In this document: positions 1-6,170 of the stretch, in pieces
Layout of the letters: every line of letters starts with the position of its first letter
Numbering within the stretch: the stretch's first letter is position 1
Source: Lysobacteraceae bacterium
Lineage (GTDB): Bacteria > Pseudomonadota > Gammaproteobacteria > Xanthomonadales > Xanthomonadaceae
NCBI GenBank assembly: GCA_003449195.1
Contig: DMID01000086.1
Span: 476 to 6,645 of the forward strand
Reading direction: 5' to 3'
Length of the DNA stretch: 6,170 bases
Made by a program: the position numbers and the translations under genes
The notes under the pieces: model-generated
The model's input: only the letters and a program-made list of their open reading frames with translations
Told to the model about the DNA's origin: nothing
The model's database searches: none

Positions 1-318
1 AACCTGCCCCACCGCATCGAGCAGCGCCAGGGCATCCACCGCCCCGGACGGATGGTTGGCGACGATCAGCAGCCGCCCGGTCGGCGGTATCCGCGCCAAC
101 GCCTCCGCCTCGACCCGATGCCGCACCTGCAGATGGTCCAATGCGGCGCGGACGAAGCCGAAGCCGCGCAAGTGCGCGCTGGCGGCCAGGAACTGCTCGG
201 CCGCGTCCAGCCCGGACCAGCGTCCCAGCAGACGCAGCAGCGGCGCCGCCACGGCCGCACGCGGCCCCGTGAACCACTGCGGCCAACCTTCACGGATGCG
301 GCGTTCAAGTCGAGTCAT
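1..318 (-). CDS. PlsC-like (lysophospholipid) acyltransferase family protein, C-terminus cut by window edge
   Basis: The first 106 residues of a minus-strand gene are present and the frame stays open to base 1, so the rest of the protein lies outside the window. The decisive motif is NHPSGAVD at residues 88-95, preceded by the hydrophobic strand LLIVA. This is the catalytic His/Asp signature of the PlsC glycerolipid acyltransferase superfamily, with five residues between His89 and Asp95, as in the hemolysin-like branch (NHPxGxxD) rather than the NHx4D of classical PlsC. Such enzymes transfer acyl groups from acyl-ACP or acyl-CoA to lyso-lipids or ornithine lipids at the inner membrane; which acceptor this one uses cannot be told. 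Residues 1-80 are a basic helical region without a clear transmembrane segment. The ATG at 318 is chosen because AGGAGA lies just upstream with an ideal gap. The gene is transcribed divergently from metK. Confidence is high for the superfamily, low for the substrate. Confidence 0.82.
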   Translation of the reverse strand, partial: MTRLERRIREGWPQWFTGPRAAVAAPLLRLLGRWSGLDAAEQFLAASAHLRGFGFVRAALDHLQVRHRVEAEALARIPPTGRLLIVANHPSGAVDALALLDAVGQV

Positions 319-325
319 CGCCCTG

Positions 326-331
326 TCTCCT
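326..331 (-). promoter_or_regulatory. Ribosome binding site of the acyltransferase gene
   Basis: On the minus strand this reads AGGAGA, followed by 7 bases and then the ATG at 318. It is a strong Shine-Dalgarno match and fixes the start of the partial acyltransferase gene. Confidence 0.7.
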
Positions 332-465
332 GCGGTTTCCCCGCGACAGGCTGGCGGCGGCACCGGTCACGCCGATGACAAGGCCGGGTCGGCACGATGA
401 CAGCAACGGCCGCAGCCGGCTTAATCCCGCTGCAACCCCGGCGGGGCCAGAATGCACGCACCGCC

Positions 466-486
466 GCGCGCGTGTATCATGCGCGC
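466..486. repeat. Imperfect inverted repeat upstream of metK
   Basis: Bases 466-473 (GCGCGCGT) pair with 479-486 (ATGCGCGC) over eight positions, one of them a G-T wobble, around the five-base loop GTATC. The repeat covers the hexamer TATCAT that could be the metK -10 element, so it could be an operator or, if transcribed, a short 5' leader hairpin. Alternating GC runs are common in such GC-rich DNA, so chance is a real alternative. Confidence 0.3.
475..480 (+). promoter_or_regulatory. Possible -10 element for metK (TATCAT)
   Basis: TATCAT lies 41 bases before the metK ATG and is one of the few AT-rich spots in the region. The base at the second position (A) and the final T fit the sigma-70 consensus TATAAT with one mismatch. 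No good -35 hexamer lies 16-18 bases upstream (the bases there are near ATGCAC), so this is only a weak candidate. Confidence 0.22.
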
Positions 487-521
487 CCATCTTTCTATCC
501 GCATTGAGGGATATAAGCCCG

Positions 522-1733
<1,212 letters not shown>

Positions 1734-1757
1734 GCACCGCCGCGAAGCGATGCGCGC

Positions 1758-1790
1758 ACGGGCCGCCTTCGGGCGGCCCGTCGCGTTTGC
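1758..1790 (+). terminator. Candidate terminator after metK
   Basis: A perfect 10-base-pair stem, ACGGGCCGCC (1758-1767) with GGCGGCCCGT (1772-1781), closes the very stable loop TTCG. It starts 24 bases after the metK stop. The T-run after it is poor (CGCGTTTG), so termination may be partial and panE may receive readthrough from metK; weak T-runs are common in GC-rich genomes. Confidence 0.6.
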
Positions 1791-1819
1791 ACCGTTACCA
1801 TGTGCGGACGGATTCGCAC

Positions 1820-1825
1820 GAGGAG
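1820..1825 (+). promoter_or_regulatory. Ribosome binding site that fixes the panE start
   Basis: GAGGAG ends five bases before the ATG at 1831. An earlier in-frame ATG at 1750 would start translation inside the upstream hairpin region, so this site decides for 1831. Confidence 0.7.
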
Positions 1826-1830
1826 CTTGC

Positions 1831-2727
1831 ATGAAGATCGCGGTGATGGGCGCAGGAGCGGTGGGCTGCTATTACGGCGCGCGGCTGTTCCAGGCCGGGC
1901 ACGAGGTGGTGCTGATCGGCCGCGATGCCCTGGTCGATGCCGTGCGCACGCACGGATTGCACCTGCAGATGGACGGGTTCGACGGTTTCCTGCCGCTGCA
2001 GGCTTCGCGCCATGCCGAGGCCGTGCGCGGTGCGGACGTGGTGCTGTTCTGCGTGAAATCCGGCGACACCGAAGCCGCCGGTCGGGAGATCGACCCCTTT
2101 CTCGCCGCCGGCTGCACGGTATTGAGCCTGCAAAACGGCGTGGACAACGCCGAGCGCCTGTCCGCCGTGCTGACCGGCCAGCCGGCGCTGCCGGCCGTGG
2201 TCTATGTCGCGGCGGAAATGGCCGGCGCCGGCCACGTGCGCCATCACGGGCGCGGTGAACTGGTGATCGGCCCCTCGCCGGCCAGCCAGTCCCTGGCCGA
2301 AGCCTTCACCGACGCCGGCGTGCCGACCCGCGTGTCGGCGCACGTGGCCGATGCGTTGTGGACCAAGCTCGTCATCAACTGCGCGTACAACGCGTTGTCC
2401 GCCCTCACCCAGCTTCCCTACGGCGAACTGGTGCGCGGCGAAGGCATCCCCGCCGCGATGCGCGATGTGGTGGCCGAGTGCCAAGCCGTGGCAACGGCTT
2501 GCGGCATTGCCCTGCCCGCGTCGATTTGGGACGAGGTGTTGGCCATTTCCCGCAGCATGGCCGGCCAGCGCTCGTCCACCGCGCAGGACGTGGCGCGCGG
2601 CAAACCCAGCGAGATCGACTACATCAACGGCCACATCGTCCGCACCGGCGAGGCCCTGGGCATTCCCGTCCCCGCCAACCGCCTGCTGCATGCGCTGGTG
2701 AAACTGCGCGACCGCAACCGCGCCTGA
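1831..2727 (+). CDS. panE: 2-dehydropantoate 2-reductase (ketopantoate reductase)
   Basis: This cytoplasmic enzyme reduces ketopantoate to pantoate with NADPH, the second step from 2-oxoisovalerate towards pantothenate and coenzyme A. The 298-residue product has the family's two-domain plan. An N-terminal Rossmann fold has the dinucleotide motif GAGAVG at 7-12, followed by CVKSGDT (74-80) and LQNGVDN (100-106). A helical C-terminal domain carries the catalytic lysine in TKLVIN (Lys179, Asn183, then Asn187) and the substrate-binding EIDYINGHIV at 261-270, where Glu261 matches the essential glutamate of E. coli PanE (Lys176/Glu256 there). Length matches the family (about 300). The start is set by GAGGAG just before 1831. 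It lies 97 bases after metK with a terminator-like hairpin between, so it may have its own promoter. ApbA/PanE paralogues of unclear substrate exist, so the exact activity is very likely but not proven; all key residues are present. Confidence 0.92.
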   Translation: MKIAVMGAGAVGCYYGARLFQAGHEVVLIGRDALVDAVRTHGLHLQMDGFDGFLPLQASRHAEAVRGADVVLFCVKSGDTEAAGREIDPFLAAGCTVLSLQNGVDNAERLSAVLTGQPALPAVVYVAAEMAGAGHVRHHGRGELVIGPSPASQSLAEAFTDAGVPTRVSAHVADALWTKLVINCAYNALSALTQLPYGELVRGEGIPAAMRDVVAECQAVATACGIALPASIWDEVLAISRSMAGQRSSTAQDVARGKPSEIDYINGHIVRTGEALGIPVPANRLLHALVKLRDRNRA

Positions 2728-2804
2728 GACACCCCGCCCGTCCGCGCTGGCGCACGCGCACGCGGCTCGGTTAGCCTGAAGCATCCAACGAACGTGCCAC
2801 GCCG

Positions 2805-3314
2805 ATGCCCGCCTTCACCCCCCACCAGTTGTCGATGACCGTGCTGATGACGCCGGAGATGGCCAATTTCTCCGGCAAGGTGCACGGCGGTTCCGTGCTG
2901 CGCCTGCTCGACCAGGTGGCCTATGCCTGCGCCAGCCGCTATGCCGGCACCTACGTGGTCACCCTGTCGGTGGACCAGGTGATGTTCCGCGAGCCGATCA
3001 ACGTCGGCGAGCTGGTCACCTTCCTGGCATCGGTCAACTACACCGGCACCTCGTCGATGGAAATCGGCATCAAGGTGGTGGCCGAAGACATCCGCAAGCA
3101 GACCGTGCGCCATGCCAACAGCTGCTTCTTCACGATGGTGGCCGTGGACGACGACGGCAAACCCACGCCGGTGCCGGTGTTCGAGCCGCAATCGTCCGAC
3201 GAGCGCCGCCGCCACGCCGCCGCCGGCATCCGCCGCCAGTTGCGGCGCGAGATGGAACAGCGCCAGCTCGAACTGCTGTCCTCGTCGCTGGCCGTGCCGC
3301 GCATCAATCCGTGA
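2805..3314 (+). CDS. Acyl-CoA thioesterase, single-hotdog (YciA/BACH-like)
   Basis: The product should hydrolyse acyl-CoA thioesters to free acid and CoA in the cytoplasm; chain-length preference is not readable. Of 169 residues, about 10-125 form one hotdog domain. It shows NFSGKVHGGSVLRLLDQVAY at 21-40, with Asn21, the HGG turn (27-29) and Asp36, the arrangement of the cytosolic acyl-CoA hydrolase group in which Asn and Asp from different protomers form the active site. VTLSVDQVMFREPINVGELV (52-71) is the conserved strand region that follows. Residues 131-169 form a charged, probably helical tail rich in Arg and Glu that is not part of the core fold. Start 2805 keeps the usual N-terminus of close relatives, although no good ribosome binding site precedes it; an internal ATG at 2835 is no better. 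The gene follows panE by 77 bases and might be co-transcribed, and it converges on the downstream lipoprotein gene. Confidence 0.9.
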   Translation: MPAFTPHQLSMTVLMTPEMANFSGKVHGGSVLRLLDQVAYACASRYAGTYVVTLSVDQVMFREPINVGELVTFLASVNYTGTSSMEIGIKVVAEDIRKQTVRHANSCFFTMVAVDDDGKPTPVPVFEPQSSDERRRHAAAGIRRQLRREMEQRQLELLSSSLAVPRINP

Positions 3315-3318
3315 GGCC

Positions 3319-3341
3319 AGCGGCGGGCTTCAGCCGCCGTT
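3319..3341. terminator. Possible bidirectional hairpin between convergent genes
   Basis: CGGCGG (3321-3326) pairs with CCGCCG (3334-3339), extended by a G-T and an A-T pair, around a seven-base loop containing CTTCAG. It lies between the thioesterase stop and the opposing lipoprotein gene and includes the latter's stop codon (3330-3332). No T-run follows on either strand, so its role as a terminator is tentative. Confidence 0.4.
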
Positions 3342-5258
3342 CTCCGATGCCATCTGCTCGTGCAGGATGCGCCGGATCTCGAGGATGGCCTCGGGCTTTT
3401 CCTGCACGCTGTGCCAGGACTCGATCACCTTTTCCGACTCCGCGCCGTCCATGTGCGCGCTGCGATACGGCACCACGCCGTCGCTGGAGTCGGCCAGCGG
3501 CAGCTCGTCGTCCTTGCCGACGATGACGTGGTAGCGCACCCGCGGCGAGATCGGCAGGTCTGCCGTGGCGCGGATGAACGGGTCGCTGTCGCGCAGGTTG
3601 TCGATGGCGGTGGGCACTTTCACCTTGTCGCCTTCCACGCCGGCATCGCCGCCGCCGGCCAGGTCCTGCAGCACGTCGCCGAACCCCTCCAGCAGGGTCA
3701 AGGGCAGGCGCACGAGCTTGCCGATCAGGCGGCCGAGCCGGCTTTCGGCCATCGGCGTGCCGCGCTGGGGGGCGGCCAGGAAAATGGCCCGATCCACCTG
3801 CGGCAAGGGCTCGAAATGCAGCAGCGGGCCGAGTTTCTCGCGCACGCGGCGTGCCCGTTCCGGGCTGAGGTCGCGGTTGGCCATCACCTTGTTCCACACC
3901 TGTTCGCCGGATGAGGACAGCAACAGGCGGCCGATCACCCCGCCCATGCTGTGGCCGACCAGCACCATGTGCCGCGAGGCCGGTGCCGTGCCCGAGGGGT
4001 CGAAGCGTGCCAGCGTCTGCTCGACCAGCGTGGCGATCCTGGCGCGGTTGATAGGGATGGGGGCATTGGTCGGGTAATAGACCTGCCAGATCTGGTAATG
4101 CTCGCGCAGCGATTCGTCGCCCATGATCTCGTTGGCCAGGTTCACCCAGGCCTCCGGGCTGCTGGCCAGGCCGTGCAGCATCAGCAGGATGCGGCGGTTG
4201 GGGTCGAACGGCTGCATCAGGTAAAGATGCGGCCGGTCGATGCCGCGCTGCAGGCCGAGCATCGACCGGATCGACTGCGCGGCAAAACCCGACTCGGCAA
4301 GCCACAGGCCGTATGGCGCGGTGAAGTTGCCCGCCAGCGGCACGCGCTGCCGGTGCAGGCTCACCGCCATCTGCCGATAAGGGTCGTAGGGCATGACCCG
4401 CACGGTGTGGCCCTGCTCCACCGCCTGCAGCGAATCGCCTTCGAACTTCAGCAGCAACGTCACCGGCGCATACGGCATTTCACTGAAATCCGGCGCGTCG
4501 CGGCTGGCCGCTTCGGCCTCGGCGAAGTCGAGCTTGAGTTTCGCCAGACCACTGGGGTCGCCCACCGCCAGCGGCGATACCTTGGCCACGAACTCGGCAC
4601 CGAAACCATCGCGCCGATACACGCTGCGCACGCCGACGAAGTGCAGCGCATCGGCCGCCACCAGCGACTCGGGCTGGTGGGCATCGCCGGGCAGGCGGAA
4701 CCCGCCCATGTCCACGCCCAGCGTCCAGTCGCCGACCACCAGCGTATTTGCCGACTCGCCCACCGCCAACGCCGCGTGCCAGCGCTGGAACAGGGTGCCG
4801 CCCACCTGGCCGACGGCGTAGTTGTAGTAATCGCGCACCTGCGTCTGCCGGTTCTCGAAGGCACGCTCGCCCGGCGTGCGCGCCGTGTAGAACAGATAGG
4901 CGTAGGCACTGCGCGCGGCATGCAGCCAGGCATCCAGCGACACGGACGGATTCGACCTGGCCGCGGCCTGTGCCTGCGCCACCCACAGTTCGGACTCGGC
5001 CGACAGGCGCCGTTCGCCATCCAGCTCGGAGATGGCATCGAGTTGCTTGACGCAGGCCGGGATGTCCTGCCGGCAGGTCTTTTCCTCCAGCCCGGCCACG
5101 CCCAGCGTTTCACGCCCGCTCTGGCTGAGCGCGCCGGTGCTGAGCACGTCGCCGCGGGTGACCGCGATGTAGTCGGCCGAGCCGCGCGACTTAACCGTGA
5201 CCATCGCGCAGCCGGACAGCAGCATGAACGCCAGCAGGCTTGTGCCCAGGCGAAACAT
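3330..5258 (-). CDS. Lipoprotein alpha/beta-hydrolase (putative esterase/lipase) with large N-terminal region
   Basis: The 642-residue product starts with a short lipoprotein signal peptide, MFRLGTSLLAFMLLSGC, with lipobox LSGC and acylated Cys17. Ala at +2 favours outer-membrane sorting under the E. coli rule. Residues 18 to about 300 match no domain I recognise; they hold a Cys62-Cys69 pair that could form a disulfide. The C-terminal part is an alpha/beta-hydrolase: LMLHGL with the oxyanion-hole HG at 362-363, nucleophile elbow GHSMGG at 435-440 (Ser437), SDGVVPY with Asp593, and a late His616 in SWHS, giving a complete Ser-Asp-His triad. It probably cleaves an ester (lipid or other acyl ester) at the envelope; substrate unknown. 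Start 5258 is chosen over upstream in-frame starts (e.g. 5306, 5456) because it gives a proper signal peptide and has AAGGT upstream; the longer versions would run into the preceding gene. It lies 37 bases after the DUF4105 gene and is probably co-transcribed. Confidence 0.85.
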   Translation of the reverse strand: MFRLGTSLLAFMLLSGCAMVTVKSRGSADYIAVTRGDVLSTGALSQSGRETLGVAGLEEKTCRQDIPACVKQLDAISELDGERRLSAESELWVAQAQAAARSNPSVSLDAWLHAARSAYAYLFYTARTPGERAFENRQTQVRDYYNYAVGQVGGTLFQRWHAALAVGESANTLVVGDWTLGVDMGGFRLPGDAHQPESLVAADALHFVGVRSVYRRDGFGAEFVAKVSPLAVGDPSGLAKLKLDFAEAEAASRDAPDFSEMPYAPVTLLLKFEGDSLQAVEQGHTVRVMPYDPYRQMAVSLHRQRVPLAGNFTAPYGLWLAESGFAAQSIRSMLGLQRGIDRPHLYLMQPFDPNRRILLMLHGLASSPEAWVNLANEIMGDESLREHYQIWQVYYPTNAPIPINRARIATLVEQTLARFDPSGTAPASRHMVLVGHSMGGVIGRLLLSSSGEQVWNKVMANRDLSPERARRVREKLGPLLHFEPLPQVDRAIFLAAPQRGTPMAESRLGRLIGKLVRLPLTLLEGFGDVLQDLAGGGDAGVEGDKVKVPTAIDNLRDSDPFIRATADLPISPRVRYHVIVGKDDELPLADSSDGVVPYRSAHMDGAESEKVIESWHSVQEKPEAILEIRRILHEQMASENGG

Positions 5259-5268
5259 GCCGGCGCGA

Positions 5269-5273
5269 ACCTT
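5269..5273 (-). promoter_or_regulatory. Ribosome binding site supporting the lipoprotein start
   Basis: On the minus strand AAGGT precedes the ATG at 5258 by ten bases. It is moderate in strength, but together with the signal peptide it favours 5258 over the in-frame ATG at 5306, which has no such site and would overlap the upstream gene's end by 11 bases. Confidence 0.45.
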
Positions 5274-5295
5274 GCCGGCACCGGGCCTGCAGAAA

Positions 5296-6170
5296 TCAGC
5301 GGGCATGCGGGGAATCCGGAAGTTCGCCGGGCATGCCGGCGCGGATGCGGGTGGAGAAATCGGCGGCATCGCCCGCCGCGCGTGCACGCGCGGTGACGTG
5401 GCCCGCACGCCGCAGCTGCGCAAACGTGTATCCGGGCAACAAGGCGTGCTGGTCATAGGCGTACTCGGCGAAATAGCCGGACAACAGCAGACGCCAGTCC
5501 AGCGGCAGCCCCGGGTCGATCCTGCGCGCCAGCTCGAACACCACCGTGGTGCAGTTGCTGGTCAGCGTGTTGTAGAAACGCGGCGCACGGTCCAGCACCT
5601 GCGCACGCTGCACGTAACCGAGGAACAGCTCGCGCAGCTTGTCGCGCGGGATAGCCAGCCGGTACAGGTACATGTCCTCGCCGCGTGCGTTGGTGCGCAC
5701 GCGCAGGATGTCGCGCTCGTCGGCGGCCACCAACGTTTCCTCGAACTTGCGGAAGAAACCGCCCAGCGCCGAGAACGATTCGCCGCGCTCCTTGCGGATC
5801 TCCAGCGAGAACACCACCCGCGAACCGTCGTCGAAACCGAACGAAACCAGCGTGTGGGCGATGGCCGGGCCCATCCAGTAGGACAGCGCGAGATCGGCGC
5901 TGGCAAGGTGATCCAGGTCGTATTCGCGGGTGTCCCAGCGCACGGTGTAATCCGTGTCGCTGCGCCAGTCGAAATCGCGCACGTCGTGCAGGATCACGCG
6001 GTTGCCCTGCACCTCCGGATGCAGGCGGCGGGCCACGTCGTCGGCCCAGTCGCGGTCCTGTCGCGGCGGCATCGACCAGTACGCCAGCTGCATGCCCAGC
6101 AACACCAGCCCCCATGCGGGCAACGGCCAACGCGGCCCGTGCCGGCGCCAGACCCGCCATGCCGCCGCCA
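5296..6170 (-). CDS. DUF4105 / Lnb N-terminal periplasmic domain family protein, 5' end beyond window
   Basis: I recognise this as the DUF4105 (Lnb_N periplasmic) family, whose biochemical role I do not know. The frame is open to the right edge. A TTG at 6123 could be read as a start, but 15 further in-frame codons and a partial NTG codon precede it to base 6170, so the true start may be at or beyond the edge. Counting from the TTG, residues 2-18 form a hydrophobic, probably membrane-spanning segment preceded by many Arg and Trp. The conserved core runs from about 45 to 230: VRDFDWRSDTDYTVRW, then YWMGPAIAHTLVSFGF with His90, GGFFRKFEE, RTNARGEDMYLYR, and YNTLTSNCTTVVFELARR with Asn190-Cys191. 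A downstream LLLSGYFAEYAYD motif closes the core. The domain is expected outside the inner membrane. It is the first visible gene of a pair with the esterase lipoprotein. Family assignment is confident; function is not. Confidence 0.88.
   Translation of the reverse strand, partial: AAAWRVWRRHGPRWPLPAWGLVLLGMQLAYWSMPPRQDRDWADDVARRLHPEVQGNRVILHDVRDFDWRSDTDYTVRWDTREYDLDHLASADLALSYWMGPAIAHTLVSFGFDDGSRVVFSLEIRKERGESFSALGGFFRKFEETLVAADERDILRVRTNARGEDMYLYRLAIPRDKLRELFLGYVQRAQVLDRAPRFYNTLTSNCTTVVFELARRIDPGLPLDWRLLLSGYFAEYAYDQHALLPGYTFAQLRRAGHVTARARAAGDAADFSTRIRAGMPGELPDSPHAR

Larger units (their letters stand above)
319..521. other. Divergent intergenic region between the acyltransferase gene and metK
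   Basis: This 203-base stretch holds no convincing gene. The metK frame stays open through much of it from an ATG at 375, but the conserved MetK N-terminus begins only at 522. It should contain the promoters for both divergent genes. Visible elements are an 8-base direct repeat CGATGACA at 373-380 and 395-402, small GC hairpins around 426-446, an imperfect inverted repeat at 466-486 and a TATCAT hexamer at 475-480. I looked for known SAM or SAH riboswitch cores upstream of metK and recognised none. On the minus strand I see TTGTCA hexamers but no paired -10 that I would call. Confidence 0.6.

Noticed and set aside
375..521. Extended metK N-terminus from the ATG at 375
   Set aside because: The extra 49 residues are unlike any MetK, and the family N-terminus begins at the ATG at 522.
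403..521. SAM or SAH riboswitch upstream of metK
   Set aside because: I searched by eye for the conserved cores of these riboswitch classes and found no match; only short GC hairpins are present.
1795..2784. 329-residue minus-strand open frame opposite panE
   Set aside because: Covers the panE gene on the opposite strand; His/Gly/Ala-rich shadow translation without motifs.
3951..5396. 481-residue plus-strand open frame opposite the lipoprotein esterase
   Set aside because: Its composition (Arg, His, Gly, Gln rich) is typical of a shadow frame, it has no ribosome binding site or domain, and the minus-strand gene has a signal peptide and a full catalytic triad.
5259..5456. Extended N-terminus of the lipoprotein from starts at 5306 or 5456
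   Set aside because: Would bury the lipoprotein signal peptide and overlap the DUF4105 gene; 5258 has a lipobox at the right distance and a ribosome binding site.
5453..6160. 235-residue minus-strand open frame overlapping the DUF4105 gene in another frame
   Set aside because: Low-complexity Arg/Ala/Gly translation of the shifted frame; the DUF4105 frame contains the conserved family motifs throughout.

Overview
The window is ordinary-looking, GC-rich bacterial chromosome. Third codon positions are strongly G/C-biased, which explains the many long antisense open frames. The protein sequences (a 403-residue MetK, a YciA-like thioesterase with a charged tail, and a lipoprotein esterase paired with a DUF4105 protein) resemble those I know from Gammaproteobacteria of the Xanthomonadaceae/Lysobacter type. 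This assignment comes from recognising proteins, not from a database search. I see no tRNA, rRNA, CRISPR array, insertion sequence, integrase or prophage gene.

Layout, left to right. A 5'-complete but window-truncated gene for a PlsC-like acyltransferase runs leftwards off the left edge (318 to 1, minus). It is divergent from metK (S-adenosylmethionine synthetase, 522-1733, plus) across a 203-base intergenic region with short repeats and a possible promoter. After metK comes a perfect GC-rich hairpin with a TTCG loop, a candidate terminator. Then panE (2-dehydropantoate 2-reductase, 1831-2727) and a hotdog-fold acyl-CoA thioesterase (2805-3314) follow on the plus strand. The thioesterase converges, with a 15-base gap and a small hairpin, on a minus-strand pair: a large alpha/beta-hydrolase lipoprotein (3330-5258) and, upstream of it, a DUF4105/Lnb_N membrane-anchored protein (5296 to beyond the right edge).

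How they fit together. The plus-strand genes are housekeeping metabolism: methyl-donor synthesis, a step towards pantothenate and hence coenzyme A, and acyl-CoA hydrolysis. PanE and the thioesterase share CoA as a distant theme, but nothing in the sequence shows a functional unit. The minus-strand DUF4105-esterase pair is the least understood part. Both products appear to be exported or membrane-anchored, they are 37 bases apart and probably co-transcribed, and each carries a hydrolase-like set of residues (Ser-Asp-His in one, a His...Asn-Cys arrangement in the other). It may be a small cell-envelope enzyme system, but its substrate cannot be read from the sequence. I found no clear evidence of a novel defence or mobile system here.
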